Source: a virus
Reading direction: 5' to 3' (one strand)
DNA length: 37,316 nt
IMG/VR virus record: IMGVR_UViG_3300025108_000160
Coordinates: 1 to 37,316 of that record
Position numbers and translations under genes: made by a program. Below, piece after piece: positions 12,669-19,942 of this stretch (positions within the stretch are counted from its first letter, which is position 1; every line of letters starts with the position of its first letter). The notes beneath the pieces were generated by a model that searched no databases, was not told the origin of the DNA, and saw only the letters and a program-made list of their open reading frames with translations.

Positions 12669-12982
12669 TGTCTAAAACTCACGAACTTACCCGCGTCACT
12701 GTTCGCCTGTCAGATGAAGAGCTTGAAGCCTTAGACGCGCAAGCGCATAAACGTCGGATGCCTCGCTCAGCTTTGATCAAAGAAGCAATTGCCTCTGTTG
12801 TCAGTCCACCAACCAAGAAATCAATCAAGCCTTCCGTCCATCTGGATTCAGGCAGAAACACGATTGATCAAGCTGTTTTAGCTGTGACCAGAATGTTTCC
12901 AGACATCGCACGTCACCGCGTTGAACCGATCGTTTGTACGGTCATTTGTGCGATGGCTGCTAACAAAAAAAAGAAGGCTTGA
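12668..12982 (+). CDS. Ribbon-helix-helix (CopG-like) DNA-binding protein
   Basis: The 104-aa protein has an N-terminal RHH domain (TRVTVRLSDEELEALDAQAHKRRMPRSALIKEAI, about residues 8-42) and a C-terminal helical domain (IDQAVLAVTRMFPDIA) ending in a poly-Lys tail. It is probably a transcriptional regulator or plasmid-type partition/copy-control relative. The ATG overlaps the ATPase stop (TAATG). Confidence 0.83.
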   Translation: MSKTHELTRVTVRLSDEELEALDAQAHKRRMPRSALIKEAIASVVSPPTKKSIKPSVHLDSGRNTIDQAVLAVTRMFPDIARHRVEPIVCTVICAMAANKKKKA

Positions 12983-12995
12983 TCCTTGCTCTTAA

Positions 12996-13115
12996 ATGGC
13001 TAGGCTGGCAAAGCCAATTCAAACTTGGCTTGTCCTCCGTTGCTTGAAGTGCCAGCGGCAAGGGGTTTGGCGCGTGAGCCTTGCTCCAGCACTTCGCCTA
13101 ATTACTGAACAATGA
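12996..13115 (+). CDS. 39-aa CxxC small protein
   Basis: ATG 12996 runs to TGA 13113-13115, which overlaps the next ATG (13112, ATGA). The sequence LRCLKCQRQGVWRV carries one Cys-x2-Cys knuckle like half a zinc ribbon. It would need a second ligand pair from another subunit. The overlap and motif support it as a gene. Confidence 0.6.
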   Translation: MARLAKPIQTWLVLRCLKCQRQGVWRVSLAPALRLITEQ

Positions 13116-13297
13116 CTTCAACGACCCGCACCTTGGACGACGGCACCGTGGAAATCGTCGTTACTGACGCTGAAAGCGGCCTAACTGAGCTGGGCTGGGT
13201 GTCGTCTATGCACCTCACTGAGACCAAGATCAATCAGCTAAAAGCTGTCATCGCTCGCAAGAGCAAGTCACTTGACGGTGGTATGCCATCAAGGTAA
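13112..13297 (+). CDS. Small hypothetical protein
   Basis: The 61-aa protein is acidic in the first half (LDDGTVEIVVTDAESGL, beta-rich) and basic helical in the second (TKINQLKAVIARKSK). The last codons contain a promoter -35 box and spacer (13272-13294). The family is not recognised. Confidence 0.7.
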   Translation: MTSTTRTLDDGTVEIVVTDAESGLTELGWVSSMHLTETKINQLKAVIARKSKSLDGGMPSR

Positions 13298-13300
13298 TAT
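13272..13300 (+). promoter_or_regulatory. Sigma70-like promoter with GGTATGCC spacer
   Basis: TTGACG (13272-13277), a 17-nt spacer containing TGGTATGCCAT, and TAATAT (13295-13300). The spacer word is the same as on the minus strand of the 9798-9813 operator. It drives the 13337 gene and those after it. Confidence 0.65.
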
Positions 13301-13306
13301 CTGATT

Positions 13307-13320
13307 GCCCGGAGACGGGT
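13307..13320 (+). promoter_or_regulatory. 5'-terminal GAGA-loop hairpin
   Basis: CCCG (13308-13311) pairs with CGGG (13316-13319) around a GAGA (GNRA) tetraloop, plus a G-T outer pair. It starts about 7 nt after the -10 box, that is, at the expected transcript start. Confidence 0.55.
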
Positions 13321-13336
13321 TCACTGAGTTTTTCTA

Positions 13337-13543
13337 ATGACAACTTTCACTTGCTTAGCTGCCATTCTGTTGGCAGTCTTGACAGTCCCTGTTCTGTTGC
13401 TTTTATACGCAACAGAGTCAAGAACTGCACGCATCAAGCGTATGCGCTCTAATGGCTACACATGGAAGGCCATTGGTGCCCGCTATGGCGTCACTGAATC
13501 GACCCCACGCAAATGGCTAACTACGGCTGCGGCAAAGGCATGA
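13337..13543 (+). CDS. Membrane-anchored helix-turn-helix protein
   Basis: The 68-aa protein has one N-terminal transmembrane segment (CLAAILLAVLTVPVLLLLYA, residues 6-25), a basic linker (SRTARIKRMRSN) and a resolvase/Hin-like helix-turn-helix (TWKAIGARYGVTESTPRKWL, about 42-61). DNA binding tied to the membrane could tether phage DNA or sense envelope state; this is inference. It is the first gene after a promoter. Its stop overlaps the next ATG. Confidence 0.75.
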   Translation: MTTFTCLAAILLAVLTVPVLLLLYATESRTARIKRMRSNGYTWKAIGARYGVTESTPRKWLTTAAAKA

Positions 13544-13677
13544 ATGAAGAAAACCTGCTTGCCATGCGTCGTCGTGTTCTAGAGCTAGACGCCAACCCAG
13601 ACATCAAGCCAACAACCCTTGAGAAAGCTTTTCTTGAGGCTTACAGAGAACGCAAAAAAGGAGGCTATGGCCGTTAA
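13540..13677 (+). CDS. 45-aa helical small protein
   Basis: ATG 13540 overlaps the previous stop (ATGA) and TAA is at 13675-13677. The product MNEENLLAMRRRVLELDANP plus a second helix (LEKAFLEAYRERKK) looks like a two-helix hairpin. Its last codons carry the Shine-Dalgarno site AAGGAGG for the next gene, which it overlaps by 11 bp. Function unknown. Confidence 0.65.
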   Translation: MNEENLLAMRRRVLELDANPDIKPTTLEKAFLEAYRERKKGGYGR

Positions 13678-13933
13678 GACTCTCTACCCTCACCCACCCT
13701 GTCCAGAGTGCGGTCAGGATGAAACAAAAGCCGTAAGGACTTTCTACACACCTAATAGCAAGATCGTTAGATACAGAAAATGCAAGCTGTGCGGTAAAAC
13801 TTTTTACAGCTTGCAGTCTTGTGAAGAAGTCATCAACCCAGCTGAACACAAAGTCGTTCTTGGCAATTGGCGAACAAATGGGAGCCAGATCAAAATTGTC
13901 AAAGCTGGAACCAATCAACCTGTTGATCTCTGA
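13667..13933 (+). CDS. Zinc-ribbon protein
   Basis: ATG 13667, preceded by a strong AAAGGAGG, gives 88 aa with two Cys-x2-Cys knuckles, CPEC (12-15) and CKLC (39-42), separated by 23 residues with basic beta-strand sequence. This is a classic zinc ribbon such as in NrdR or transposase N-termini. A DNA- or RNA-binding regulator is likely. Starting earlier (13619) would add unlike sequence and is rejected. Confidence 0.8.
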   Translation: MAVKTLYPHPPCPECGQDETKAVRTFYTPNSKIVRYRKCKLCGKTFYSLQSCEEVINPAEHKVVLGNWRTNGSQIKIVKAGTNQPVDL

Positions 13934-13935
13934 TC

Positions 13936-14265
13936 ATGCTCAAGCCCAAAAGCTTTCACGTCCCTGGTGCTTTGCTCATTGAGCAGCATGTCGTTAGAGA
14001 GGGGCCAAGTCCGTACTTTGTCGCTTGGAAGCCGCACACCTCTCAGATGTTTTACGACCGCAAAGAAATGATGCGTTGGATCAAATGGCCCAAGGGAACG
14101 CCAACCCGTGAGGCCATTGACGCGTTTCTGGACGGCTTGGAGGCGCCTAAGGAGTTAGTCCCGTCGCCTCTTGACATGGAGGAGATCAAACGCAAAGGCT
14201 TTGGCCCTGAAGCTCACACCTTGGACGATTCTGACCCCAACAGTCAAACGCGAACGGTGATCTGA
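13936..14265 (+). CDS. Hypothetical protein
   Basis: The 109-aa soluble protein has HVVREGPSPYFVAWKPHTSQMFYDRKEMMRWIKWPKGTPT, a compact beta-hairpin plus helix unit, and a disordered acidic tail. The ATG is 2 bp after the zinc-ribbon stop. Its 3' end is followed within 9 bp by the next promoter. I do not recognise the family. Confidence 0.78.
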   Translation: MLKPKSFHVPGALLIEQHVVREGPSPYFVAWKPHTSQMFYDRKEMMRWIKWPKGTPTREAIDAFLDGLEAPKELVPSPLDMEEIKRKGFGPEAHTLDDSDPNSQTRTVI

Positions 14266-14273
14266 CCAGGCAC

Positions 14274-14302
14274 TTGCCAAACCTTGATCAATGGTCTACC
14301 AT
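14274..14302 (+). promoter_or_regulatory. Candidate promoter with overlapping operator
   Basis: TTGCCA (14274-14279, 5 of 6), a 17-nt spacer and TACCAT (14297-14302, 4 of 6). The palindrome at 14290-14303 covers the -10 and the spacer end. Confidence 0.55.
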
Positions 14303-14303
14303 T
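14290..14303. promoter_or_regulatory. Operator-like palindrome AATGG-TCTA-CCATT
   Basis: Perfect 5-bp arms with a 4-bp centre. The arms are the same as in the 9798-9813 site, and the position over the -10 box is the same. Confidence 0.55.
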
Positions 14304-14310
14304 AATGCAA

Positions 14311-14322
14311 GCCCGAGAGGGC
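14311..14322 (+). promoter_or_regulatory. 5'-terminal GAGA-loop hairpin
   Basis: GCCC and GGGC pair around a GAGA tetraloop, starting 9 nt after the -10 box. This is the third promoter in the window followed by such a hairpin. Confidence 0.5.
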
Positions 14323-14336
14323 ACCGCTTAAAAACA

Positions 14337-14543
14337 ATGGACTTTCACGAAAGCTCACTACTTGCTTACGAAGCTCGCCAACGCTTAGAAGACGCTCAAC
14401 CTATCCCAACCGTTGAACCCACCTTCTTTGTGATCACAGCAGCCTGGTCTGAGTGGGCACTTGACCGTGATCAACTCAAAGAGTTAACCGATGACGCCAT
14501 CCTTGATGGCCTGGCTTACACAATCGAAACCTGCCCCTTCTAA
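14337..14543 (+). CDS. Small hypothetical protein
   Basis: ATG 14337 gives 68 aa: a helical start (FHESSLLAYEARQRLEDAQP), a short strand (TFFVITAAWSEWALD) and an acidic helix. The frame is open from 14274, but that stretch holds a promoter and operator, so the later ATG is chosen. Function unknown. Confidence 0.7.
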   Translation: MDFHESSLLAYEARQRLEDAQPIPTVEPTFFVITAAWSEWALDRDQLKELTDDAILDGLAYTIETCPF

Positions 14544-14545
14544 GC

Positions 14546-14740
14546 ATGGCTCACCTCAATCACGGCATATCAGGCGTTGAAGGCATCCTTTGTCCAGGTC
14601 GCGGAGCAAAAAGCATTGGTCAATATGGAATGACTGACGGCAACTCTGGAATGACTATTAGGCAAGCCAGGCGCATGGTCGAAAAACTCAAAATTAAAGA
14701 TCCAAAACCTACCCGTAAGCCAGCCAACGGCTTTGGCTAA
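14546..14740 (+). CDS. Small basic hypothetical protein
   Basis: The 64-aa protein is Gly-rich at the start (HGISGVEGILCPGRGAKSIGQYGM) with a basic helix (IRQARRMVEKLKIKDPKP) and a disordered end. The ATG lies 2 bp after the previous stop. Function unknown. Confidence 0.7.
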   Translation: MAHLNHGISGVEGILCPGRGAKSIGQYGMTDGNSGMTIRQARRMVEKLKIKDPKPTRKPANGFG

Positions 14741-14745
14741 ACACT

Positions 14746-14855
14746 TGCCGGGAAGCCCGACGCCGTATCCCCATCCGGCTGAAAGCTATACAAAACCTTG
14801 AACAGGTGACAAAGGAAAAGCAGGGCGCGTTAGTGGCGCGATCCATCTCCCGGCA
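14746..14855 (+). ncRNA. Possible structured RNA or leader element in a non-coding gap
   Basis: The gap 14741-14869 has no supportable gene. TGCCGGGA (14746-14753) and TCCCGGCA (14848-14855) are perfectly complementary and would close a ~110-nt domain holding smaller candidate stems (GCCG/CGGC, CCTT/AAGG, CGCG/CGCG). The left arm can instead form CGGG-AAG-CCCG locally, so two exclusive folds are possible. It sits 14 nt before the 14870 gene. No known riboswitch is recognised. Confidence 0.4.
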
Positions 14856-14869
14856 TCACACTTTCCAAA

Positions 14870-15040
14870 ATGAAACGCAAAAAACCTAGCTTCATCCCAG
14901 CCACATCTTTCCGAGTAACCAAGCTCAAGCCCAATGGCCCTAAAAATGGTCAGTCAACTGAGGCTTGGGAACGAGGTAAAGCCAAGGCAGACGAAAAATG
15001 GGATAAAACTCGCGAAAAGAATTTCAACAAGCTTCTCTAG
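14870..15040 (+). CDS. 56-aa basic protein
   Basis: ATG 14870 to TAG 15040 encodes MKRKKPSFIPATSFRVTKLK, then a long charged helix (EAWERGKAKADEKWDKTRE). It is strongly basic. Its stop overlaps the GTG of the next gene (TAGTG). It is probably nucleic-acid binding by composition, but the family is not recognised. Confidence 0.7.
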   Translation: MKRKKPSFIPATSFRVTKLKPNGPKNGQSTEAWERGKAKADEKWDKTREKNFNKLL

Positions 15041-15294
15041 TGAAACCGTGGAATCTCTCGACACCAAGCTCCGCCTCCTCCAAAATGCTAACGACCTTAG
15101 AGCCTTCAAACTCCATGAACAAAGGATCGCCAAGCTCTATTCCCAATGCCAAAATCTCGACAGAACCAGATGGATCGCTCAGAATCCGCATTGGGAACAT
15201 TGAAGGCTTCTGTCCCTCTCACCTCTTCGCCGTCCGTAAAATCCATCAGCTCCAACGCGCTTGGCTCATCGCTCAAGGCGAAACACCCCTATAA
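15040..15294 (+). CDS. Hypothetical protein upstream of the terminase (start uncertain)
   Basis: GTG 15040 gives 84 aa. The first ~40 residues are Ser/Pro-rich and low in information. The end is convincing: EPDGSLRIRIGNIEGFCPSH then a helix with AVRKIHQLQRAWLIAQGE. An internal ATG at 15115 is an alternative start. Another frame (to 15203) also reads like helical protein here, so a frameshift or overlapping gene cannot be excluded. Confidence 0.6.
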   Translation: MKPWNLSTPSSASSKMLTTLEPSNSMNKGSPSSIPNAKISTEPDGSLRIRIGNIEGFCPSHLFAVRKIHQLQRAWLIAQGETPL

Positions 15295-15313
15295 CCTTTG
15301 CTAACCTCACGGC

Positions 15314-15637
15314 ATGGGTAAGAAGTCCACAAACCTACAGATTCAAGAGCGTGTCAATACTGTCTATCAGTTATTGATCAAGTCCTATTCGCGTTTTGAA
15401 ATCGTTCAATACGCCTCAGAAAAGTGGGACGTAGGAGATAGGCAAGCTGATGAATATTTGGCAAGGGCAAGGCAGCTCATCGCTAAAGATTCAGAGATCG
15501 AGCGCCCTGAATGGTTAGCCGCTGCAATTGCACGCCTTGTGGAATATGAAAAGCGTGCAGGCCGTGAGGAGAATCTGCAAGTGGCAATCAAGGCTTTAGA
15601 GACGCAAGCCAAGCTCTTGCGCTTTGATCTCAACTGA
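15314..15637 (+). CDS. terS: Terminase small subunit
   Basis: The 107-aa protein is placed directly before the large terminase and overlaps it by TGATG. It is all-helical: an N-terminal helix-turn-helix-like part (VYQLLIKSYSRFEIVQYASEKWDVGDRQADEYLARA) and a C-terminal oligomerisation helix (EENLQVAIKALETQAKLL). TerS binds the packaging site on phage DNA and loads TerL. Identification rests on size, position and helix pattern. Confidence 0.82.
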   Translation: MGKKSTNLQIQERVNTVYQLLIKSYSRFEIVQYASEKWDVGDRQADEYLARARQLIAKDSEIERPEWLAAAIARLVEYEKRAGREENLQVAIKALETQAKLLRFDLN

Positions 15638-16983
15638 TGTCATTGCTTACCGGTCTTTGTGAACCGACCAAGCTTCTGGCCTTTGCTCAACCGCCAGATC
15701 AAAAGACCACAACCGACATTCTGAATCGAATCAGGGAAGACCTTCACCCTGGTCAACGTCAATTTGTTGACGATCAAAGCACTGAGATTATTGGCGTTTC
15801 TGCTGGCTATGGAGCAGGCAAGACCCGTGCTCTTTGTGCAAAGGCTGTGTTTATGGCCGCTGCTAATCAAGGCTTCACAGGCTGCATAATGGAGCCAACC
15901 GGGCCTTTAATACGCGATATTTGGCAGACAGATTTTGACAATTTTTTAGAAGAATACGAAATCCCTTATACATTTCGGGCTTCTCCGCTTCCTGAATACA
16001 CTCTTCACTTAGAGAAAGACACCAAGCTTCTTTGCCGCAGTTTTGAAAATTGGCAACGAATTATCGGCTCAAATTTTTCCCATGTTCTTGCTGATGAGGT
16101 GGACGTCGTTTCGCCTGGTATTGCAAGCAAGGCGTTCCCCAAGATCCTTGGTCGTTTGCGTGCTGGCAACGTGCGGCAGTTTGCGGCTGTGTCAACGCCT
16201 GAGGGTTTCCGTTGGATGTGGAACACGTTTGGCACAGAGGACGCGCAGAAACGCCCTGATCGCAAACTTATTAGGATGCGTTCGGCAGATAACCCACACC
16301 TGCCCCAAGACTTCATCGAGCGGCTGCAAGCCAACTACGACCCAAGCCTGTTGCAGGCTTATCTAGAAGGCCAGTTCTGCAATCTCACGACCGGTCAGGT
16401 TTATGACCGCTTCGACCGAGCAAAGCACGTAATCACAGATATCCCCAATGTTGAAGATGAGCCTCTCCGAATAGGCGTTGACTTCAATATTGGAAACATG
16501 TCAGCCGTAATTGCTGTTCGTCTTGGCAATCAACTATTGCTGATCGATGAGGTCAGCGGTGCCCATGACACCGACGCACTGGCTCAAGAAATACGACGAC
16601 GTTTTCCCGACCGTCGCATCTATGCCTACCCTGACGCATCAGGCGGTAACCGCAGCACGAACGCCAGCCAAACCGATATTCAAATCCTGGAGTCCTATGG
16701 CTTCACCAATCAATCGCCACGATCAAATCCTGCCATTCGCGATAGGGTTTCTGCTGTTCAAGCTCTGTTGGAAAACGGGAAAGGCGAAGTAAGGCTTCAA
16801 GTCGCGGCCAACTGCAAGCGAACGATTGAATGCTTAGAGCTGCAAAGTTATACAGAGAAAGGCGATCCAGACAAAGACGCTGGTTATGACCACATGAATG
16901 ATGGGCTTGGCTATTTAGTGTGGCGCGAATTTAATCCTCTTTATGCGCGTGCTGGTCGAGGCACTGGCATTAGGCTTTACTAA
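15637..16983 (+). CDS. terL: Terminase large subunit (packaging ATPase/nuclease)
   Basis: The 448-aa protein has Walker A SAGYGAGKT (55-63), Walker B HVLADE (Asp153-Glu154) and coupling motif STPEG (186-190). The RNase H-like nuclease acidic residues sit in GVDFN (Asp282), YPDASG (Asp333) and DHMNDGLGY (Asp422). It drives DNA into proheads and cuts concatemers. All key residues are intact and the length is typical. It starts one base into the small-subunit stop codon. Confidence 0.96.
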   Translation: MSLLTGLCEPTKLLAFAQPPDQKTTTDILNRIREDLHPGQRQFVDDQSTEIIGVSAGYGAGKTRALCAKAVFMAAANQGFTGCIMEPTGPLIRDIWQTDFDNFLEEYEIPYTFRASPLPEYTLHLEKDTKLLCRSFENWQRIIGSNFSHVLADEVDVVSPGIASKAFPKILGRLRAGNVRQFAAVSTPEGFRWMWNTFGTEDAQKRPDRKLIRMRSADNPHLPQDFIERLQANYDPSLLQAYLEGQFCNLTTGQVYDRFDRAKHVITDIPNVEDEPLRIGVDFNIGNMSAVIAVRLGNQLLLIDEVSGAHDTDALAQEIRRRFPDRRIYAYPDASGGNRSTNASQTDIQILESYGFTNQSPRSNPAIRDRVSAVQALLENGKGEVRLQVAANCKRTIECLELQSYTEKGDPDKDAGYDHMNDGLGYLVWREFNPLYARAGRGTGIRLY

Positions 16984-17010
16984 ACTCAAGGGATTAGGCG
17001 GGGTTTTAAC

Positions 17011-18453
17011 GTGTATTCAGGTTTTTCGGGTGGCAGGCAGCGGGTTGGCAGCGTTACTCGCGTCAACGACCCGAACACGGCTTGGGTAAACATGGAGCCT
17101 CACTGGGAGCTGATTGAAGCTCTTTTGCAGGGCACTTACGGAATTAGGAAGAAGCATCGAAAATACTTGCCGCAAGAACCTAGAGAGCTTGATGAGTCAT
17201 ACGACAACAGGTTAATTCGTTCAACGTTGGCCCCGTATTACGTCAGGCTCGAACGGATGCTGGCGGGCATGTTGACCCGTAAGCCCGTCAGGTTGACAGA
17301 CGTGAGCGATCTGATCACAGAGCAGCTTTTTGACGTTGATCTTCAAGGCAACGATCTAAACGTCTGGACCTATGACACAGCCAGGAAGTGCATCAGATAT
17401 GGACATGTTGGCGTTCTTGTTGACGCTCCTCAGGCAGGGTCAAACGGTCGGCCTTATTGGGCAACCTATACACCTCGCGACATTCTTGGGTTCAAGCAAG
17501 AGTTGACCGACGGGCAGCAGAAGTTGACTCAACTTCGTCTGATGGAAAAGATTCTTGTTCCCGATGGTGACTACGGCGAGAAAGAAGTCGAGCAAGTTCG
17601 CGTCTTAACTCCAGGCGCATTTGAGATTCATCAGAAAGATCAAAAAGGTGATTTCCGCGTCATTGACGAAGGCACAACCAGTCTTGATGAGATCCCGTTT
17701 TCTGTTGCTTATTCCAACCGCGTCAACGTGATGGAGTCGCGGCCACCAATGGCCGACATTGCAGAGCTAAACCTGAAGGCTTATCAGGTTCAATCTGATC
17801 TCGACAATCAGCTGCACCTGAGTGCTGTTCCTTTGTTGGCCTTTTATGGATTCCCGCAATCATCGGAAGAGGTAAGCGCCGGACCTGGGGAAGCGATTGC
17901 ATTCCCAGCCGAGGGCCGCGCTGAATACATCTCTCCTCCTAGCCACGCATTTGGATCACAGTTTCAACGGCTTGAACAGATTGCAGCGCAGATCAACGAG
18001 CTAGGGCTTGCCGCAGTCCTGGGTCAAAAGCTTTCAGCTGAGACAGCCGAGGCCAAGCGCATTGACCGCAGCCAAGGCGATTCCACAATGATGGTGATCG
18101 CCCAGCAGATGCAGGACATGATCGACAACTCTCTAAGATTCCATGCGGCCTATTTGCAAGAACCTCAAGCTGGCAGCAGTTTTGTTAACCGTGATTTCTT
18201 AGCTGCACGTTTGGAGCCAACAGAGATTCAATCACTGTTGCAGCTTTATACAGCAGGAACGATCACGCAAAACACGTTGCTAAACCAGTTAGAAGCTGGA
18301 GAGGTTCTTGGTGATGAATTTGACGTTGAGGAAGAGCTAGAGGCCACGCAGGTCGGCGGCTTGATTGAGATGGATCAACCAACGTCACCGACTAACCCTG
18401 TGATCCCTGAAGAGTCAGCTGAGCCTGAAGATCAACCTGAGATCCCTAGCTGA
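17011..18453 (+). CDS. Portal protein (DUF4055-like)
   Basis: The 480-aa protein matches the DUF4055 portal layout: WVNMEPHWELIEALLQGTYG near the N-terminus, a wing region (YTPRDILGFKQE), EIPFSVAYSNR, a long stem/crown helix (FQRLEQIAAQINELG) and an acidic, Pro-rich tail. It forms the dodecameric DNA gate and sits between terminase and head genes as expected. It starts with GTG at 17011; no better start is seen. Confidence 0.9.
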   Translation: MYSGFSGGRQRVGSVTRVNDPNTAWVNMEPHWELIEALLQGTYGIRKKHRKYLPQEPRELDESYDNRLIRSTLAPYYVRLERMLAGMLTRKPVRLTDVSDLITEQLFDVDLQGNDLNVWTYDTARKCIRYGHVGVLVDAPQAGSNGRPYWATYTPRDILGFKQELTDGQQKLTQLRLMEKILVPDGDYGEKEVEQVRVLTPGAFEIHQKDQKGDFRVIDEGTTSLDEIPFSVAYSNRVNVMESRPPMADIAELNLKAYQVQSDLDNQLHLSAVPLLAFYGFPQSSEEVSAGPGEAIAFPAEGRAEYISPPSHAFGSQFQRLEQIAAQINELGLAAVLGQKLSAETAEAKRIDRSQGDSTMMVIAQQMQDMIDNSLRFHAAYLQEPQAGSSFVNRDFLAARLEPTEIQSLLQLYTAGTITQNTLLNQLEAGEVLGDEFDVEEELEATQVGGLIEMDQPTSPTNPVIPEESAEPEDQPEIPS

Positions 18454-18743
18454 TGTTTTGGAACAGACCCGCACGAAAGCAGCCAGAGCCTGAGCCTGAA
18501 TCAAGGCAGCAGATTCTTTACTACGCGCAGACACCATTAAAGGGTGATCTGTTTGCTGTCATCCGCGTGACTTGGCATGAAAAAGGAATGCCTATCGGTG
18601 TTGTTGAATCGCAGTTAAGAGAAGACGATGAAGATGCTATGCCTGAGTTTGGTCAGCTTGTAGGGGAAGCCTTAAGAGGTGGCGCAGACGTTTCAATCAT
18701 TTGCGGCGAACCTCCTGAAGCTGTAGGAATTGAAGAGCCATGA
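18453..18743 (+). CDS. Small hypothetical protein between portal and MuF gene
   Basis: The 96-aa protein has a polar Pro/Glu N-terminus, a beta-sheet middle (GDLFAVIRVTWHEKGMPIGVVES) and an acidic end. The start overlaps the portal stop (TGATG) and the end overlaps the next ATG (ATGA), so it is coupled to head assembly genes. Family not recognised. Confidence 0.8.
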   Translation: MFWNRPARKQPEPEPESRQQILYYAQTPLKGDLFAVIRVTWHEKGMPIGVVESQLREDDEDAMPEFGQLVGEALRGGADVSIICGEPPEAVGIEEP

Positions 18744-19942
18744 CAACACCAGCGGAGCTGTATCGGAATGCAATCGATCTCAACCGCTTTAGCAACAGCG
18801 TGGCGAAGCGAATTGCCCGCACATATAACGATCTTATTTTGGATGCTGTTGATCAGCTCCGTGGGATTGATGAGCTTGCGGCTCCTGTCAAAGCTGCACG
18901 GCTTCGGGCGATCCTTGCGCAACTGAAAGGGTCACTTGATAACTGGGCAGAGGCCAGCACGTTGCTTGCGGTTGAAGAGCTGCAAGGTCTCGCCGTATTG
19001 CAAAGCAAATTTGTCACGAGTGAGCTGGCCAAGGCATTGCCTGTTGAGCTAGCGAATCAGATTAGAAGCGTGCAGATCAGTCCGCAGTTTGCTCAAGCGG
19101 TGGCAACTATTGACCCGACTGCTTTGAATGTTGTTACGTTAAGTGACGACCTTCAAGCAGCGGTTGCGGGGGCTCCTCAAGCGTTTCGTTTGACGGCGGC
19201 GCAAGGTTCAGTTATTACGTTGCCAAATGGCAAGGTAATCGAAAAATCGTTTAGAGGCTTGGCAGAATCTCAAGCTGACCTGTTCAGCATGACGGTCAGA
19301 AATGGATTGTTAACGGGTGAATCAACGGATAAGTTGGCGCGTCGTTTAAAAGGTCGCCTGCAGTTTGGTCAGCCAGCTATGAGTTTGCGTCAGATGGCTC
19401 AAGCTGGTGGTGAAGTCACAGCCGTGGCAAATCATCAGGTGATGGCTTTGATGCGAACCAGCATCAATCAGGTAGCAAACGCCTCAAGCCAGCAGGTTTA
19501 TGAGGCCAATCAAGATGTGACCAAAAAATACAGGTATGTGGCCACGTTGGACAGCAGAACTTCGCCCATCTGTAGATCACTGGACGGTCAAGAGTTTGTC
19601 TACGGCAAAGGCCCGGTGCCGCCATTGCATTTCAATTGCAGATCGACCACGGTTCCCGTTGTTGATTACAAGGGTCTGGGTTTTGATCCGCCACCGCCAA
19701 GCAAGCGCAGCAGTCGCAATGGGTTGGTGCCATCAGATCAAACTTACGGTCAATGGCTTGAGAACCAATCCAAGGCTGTAAAGGATGACGTGCTGGGTGC
19801 GTCAAAGGTTCCTTACTTTGAAAGCCTTGTTAAAAAGGTTGGCCCAACTAAGGCGATCAGGAAGTTCGTCTCTCAAGACGGGTCAGAGCTAACCTTGGCT
19901 CAGTTACGCCGTCGTTATCCCGATGTCAAAACTGCACAGTAA
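18740..19942 (+). CDS. MuF-like head morphogenesis protein
   Basis: The 400-aa protein is helical in the first half. The second half has the MuF (SPP1 gp7) signature TSPICRSLDGQEF and PPLHFNCRST (about residues 273-302), two Cys plus His suggesting metal binding. Members are minor capsid proteins that travel with the portal and may enter the host with DNA. The position after the portal agrees. The C-terminus is a short helical extension. Confidence 0.9.
   Translation: MTTPAELYRNAIDLNRFSNSVAKRIARTYNDLILDAVDQLRGIDELAAPVKAARLRAILAQLKGSLDNWAEASTLLAVEELQGLAVLQSKFVTSELAKALPVELANQIRSVQISPQFAQAVATIDPTALNVVTLSDDLQAAVAGAPQAFRLTAAQGSVITLPNGKVIEKSFRGLAESQADLFSMTVRNGLLTGESTDKLARRLKGRLQFGQPAMSLRQMAQAGGEVTAVANHQVMALMRTSINQVANASSQQVYEANQDVTKKYRYVATLDSRTSPICRSLDGQEFVYGKGPVPPLHFNCRSTTVPVVDYKGLGFDPPPPSKRSSRNGLVPSDQTYGQWLENQSKAVKDDVLGASKVPYFESLVKKVGPTKAIRKFVSQDGSELTLAQLRRRYPDVKTAQ

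Noticed and set aside
14934-15203. 89-aa plus frame overlapping two genes before the terminase
   Set aside because: It runs across the stop/start junction of two other genes and has no supporting start signal; kept only as a possible alternative reading in the 15040 entry.
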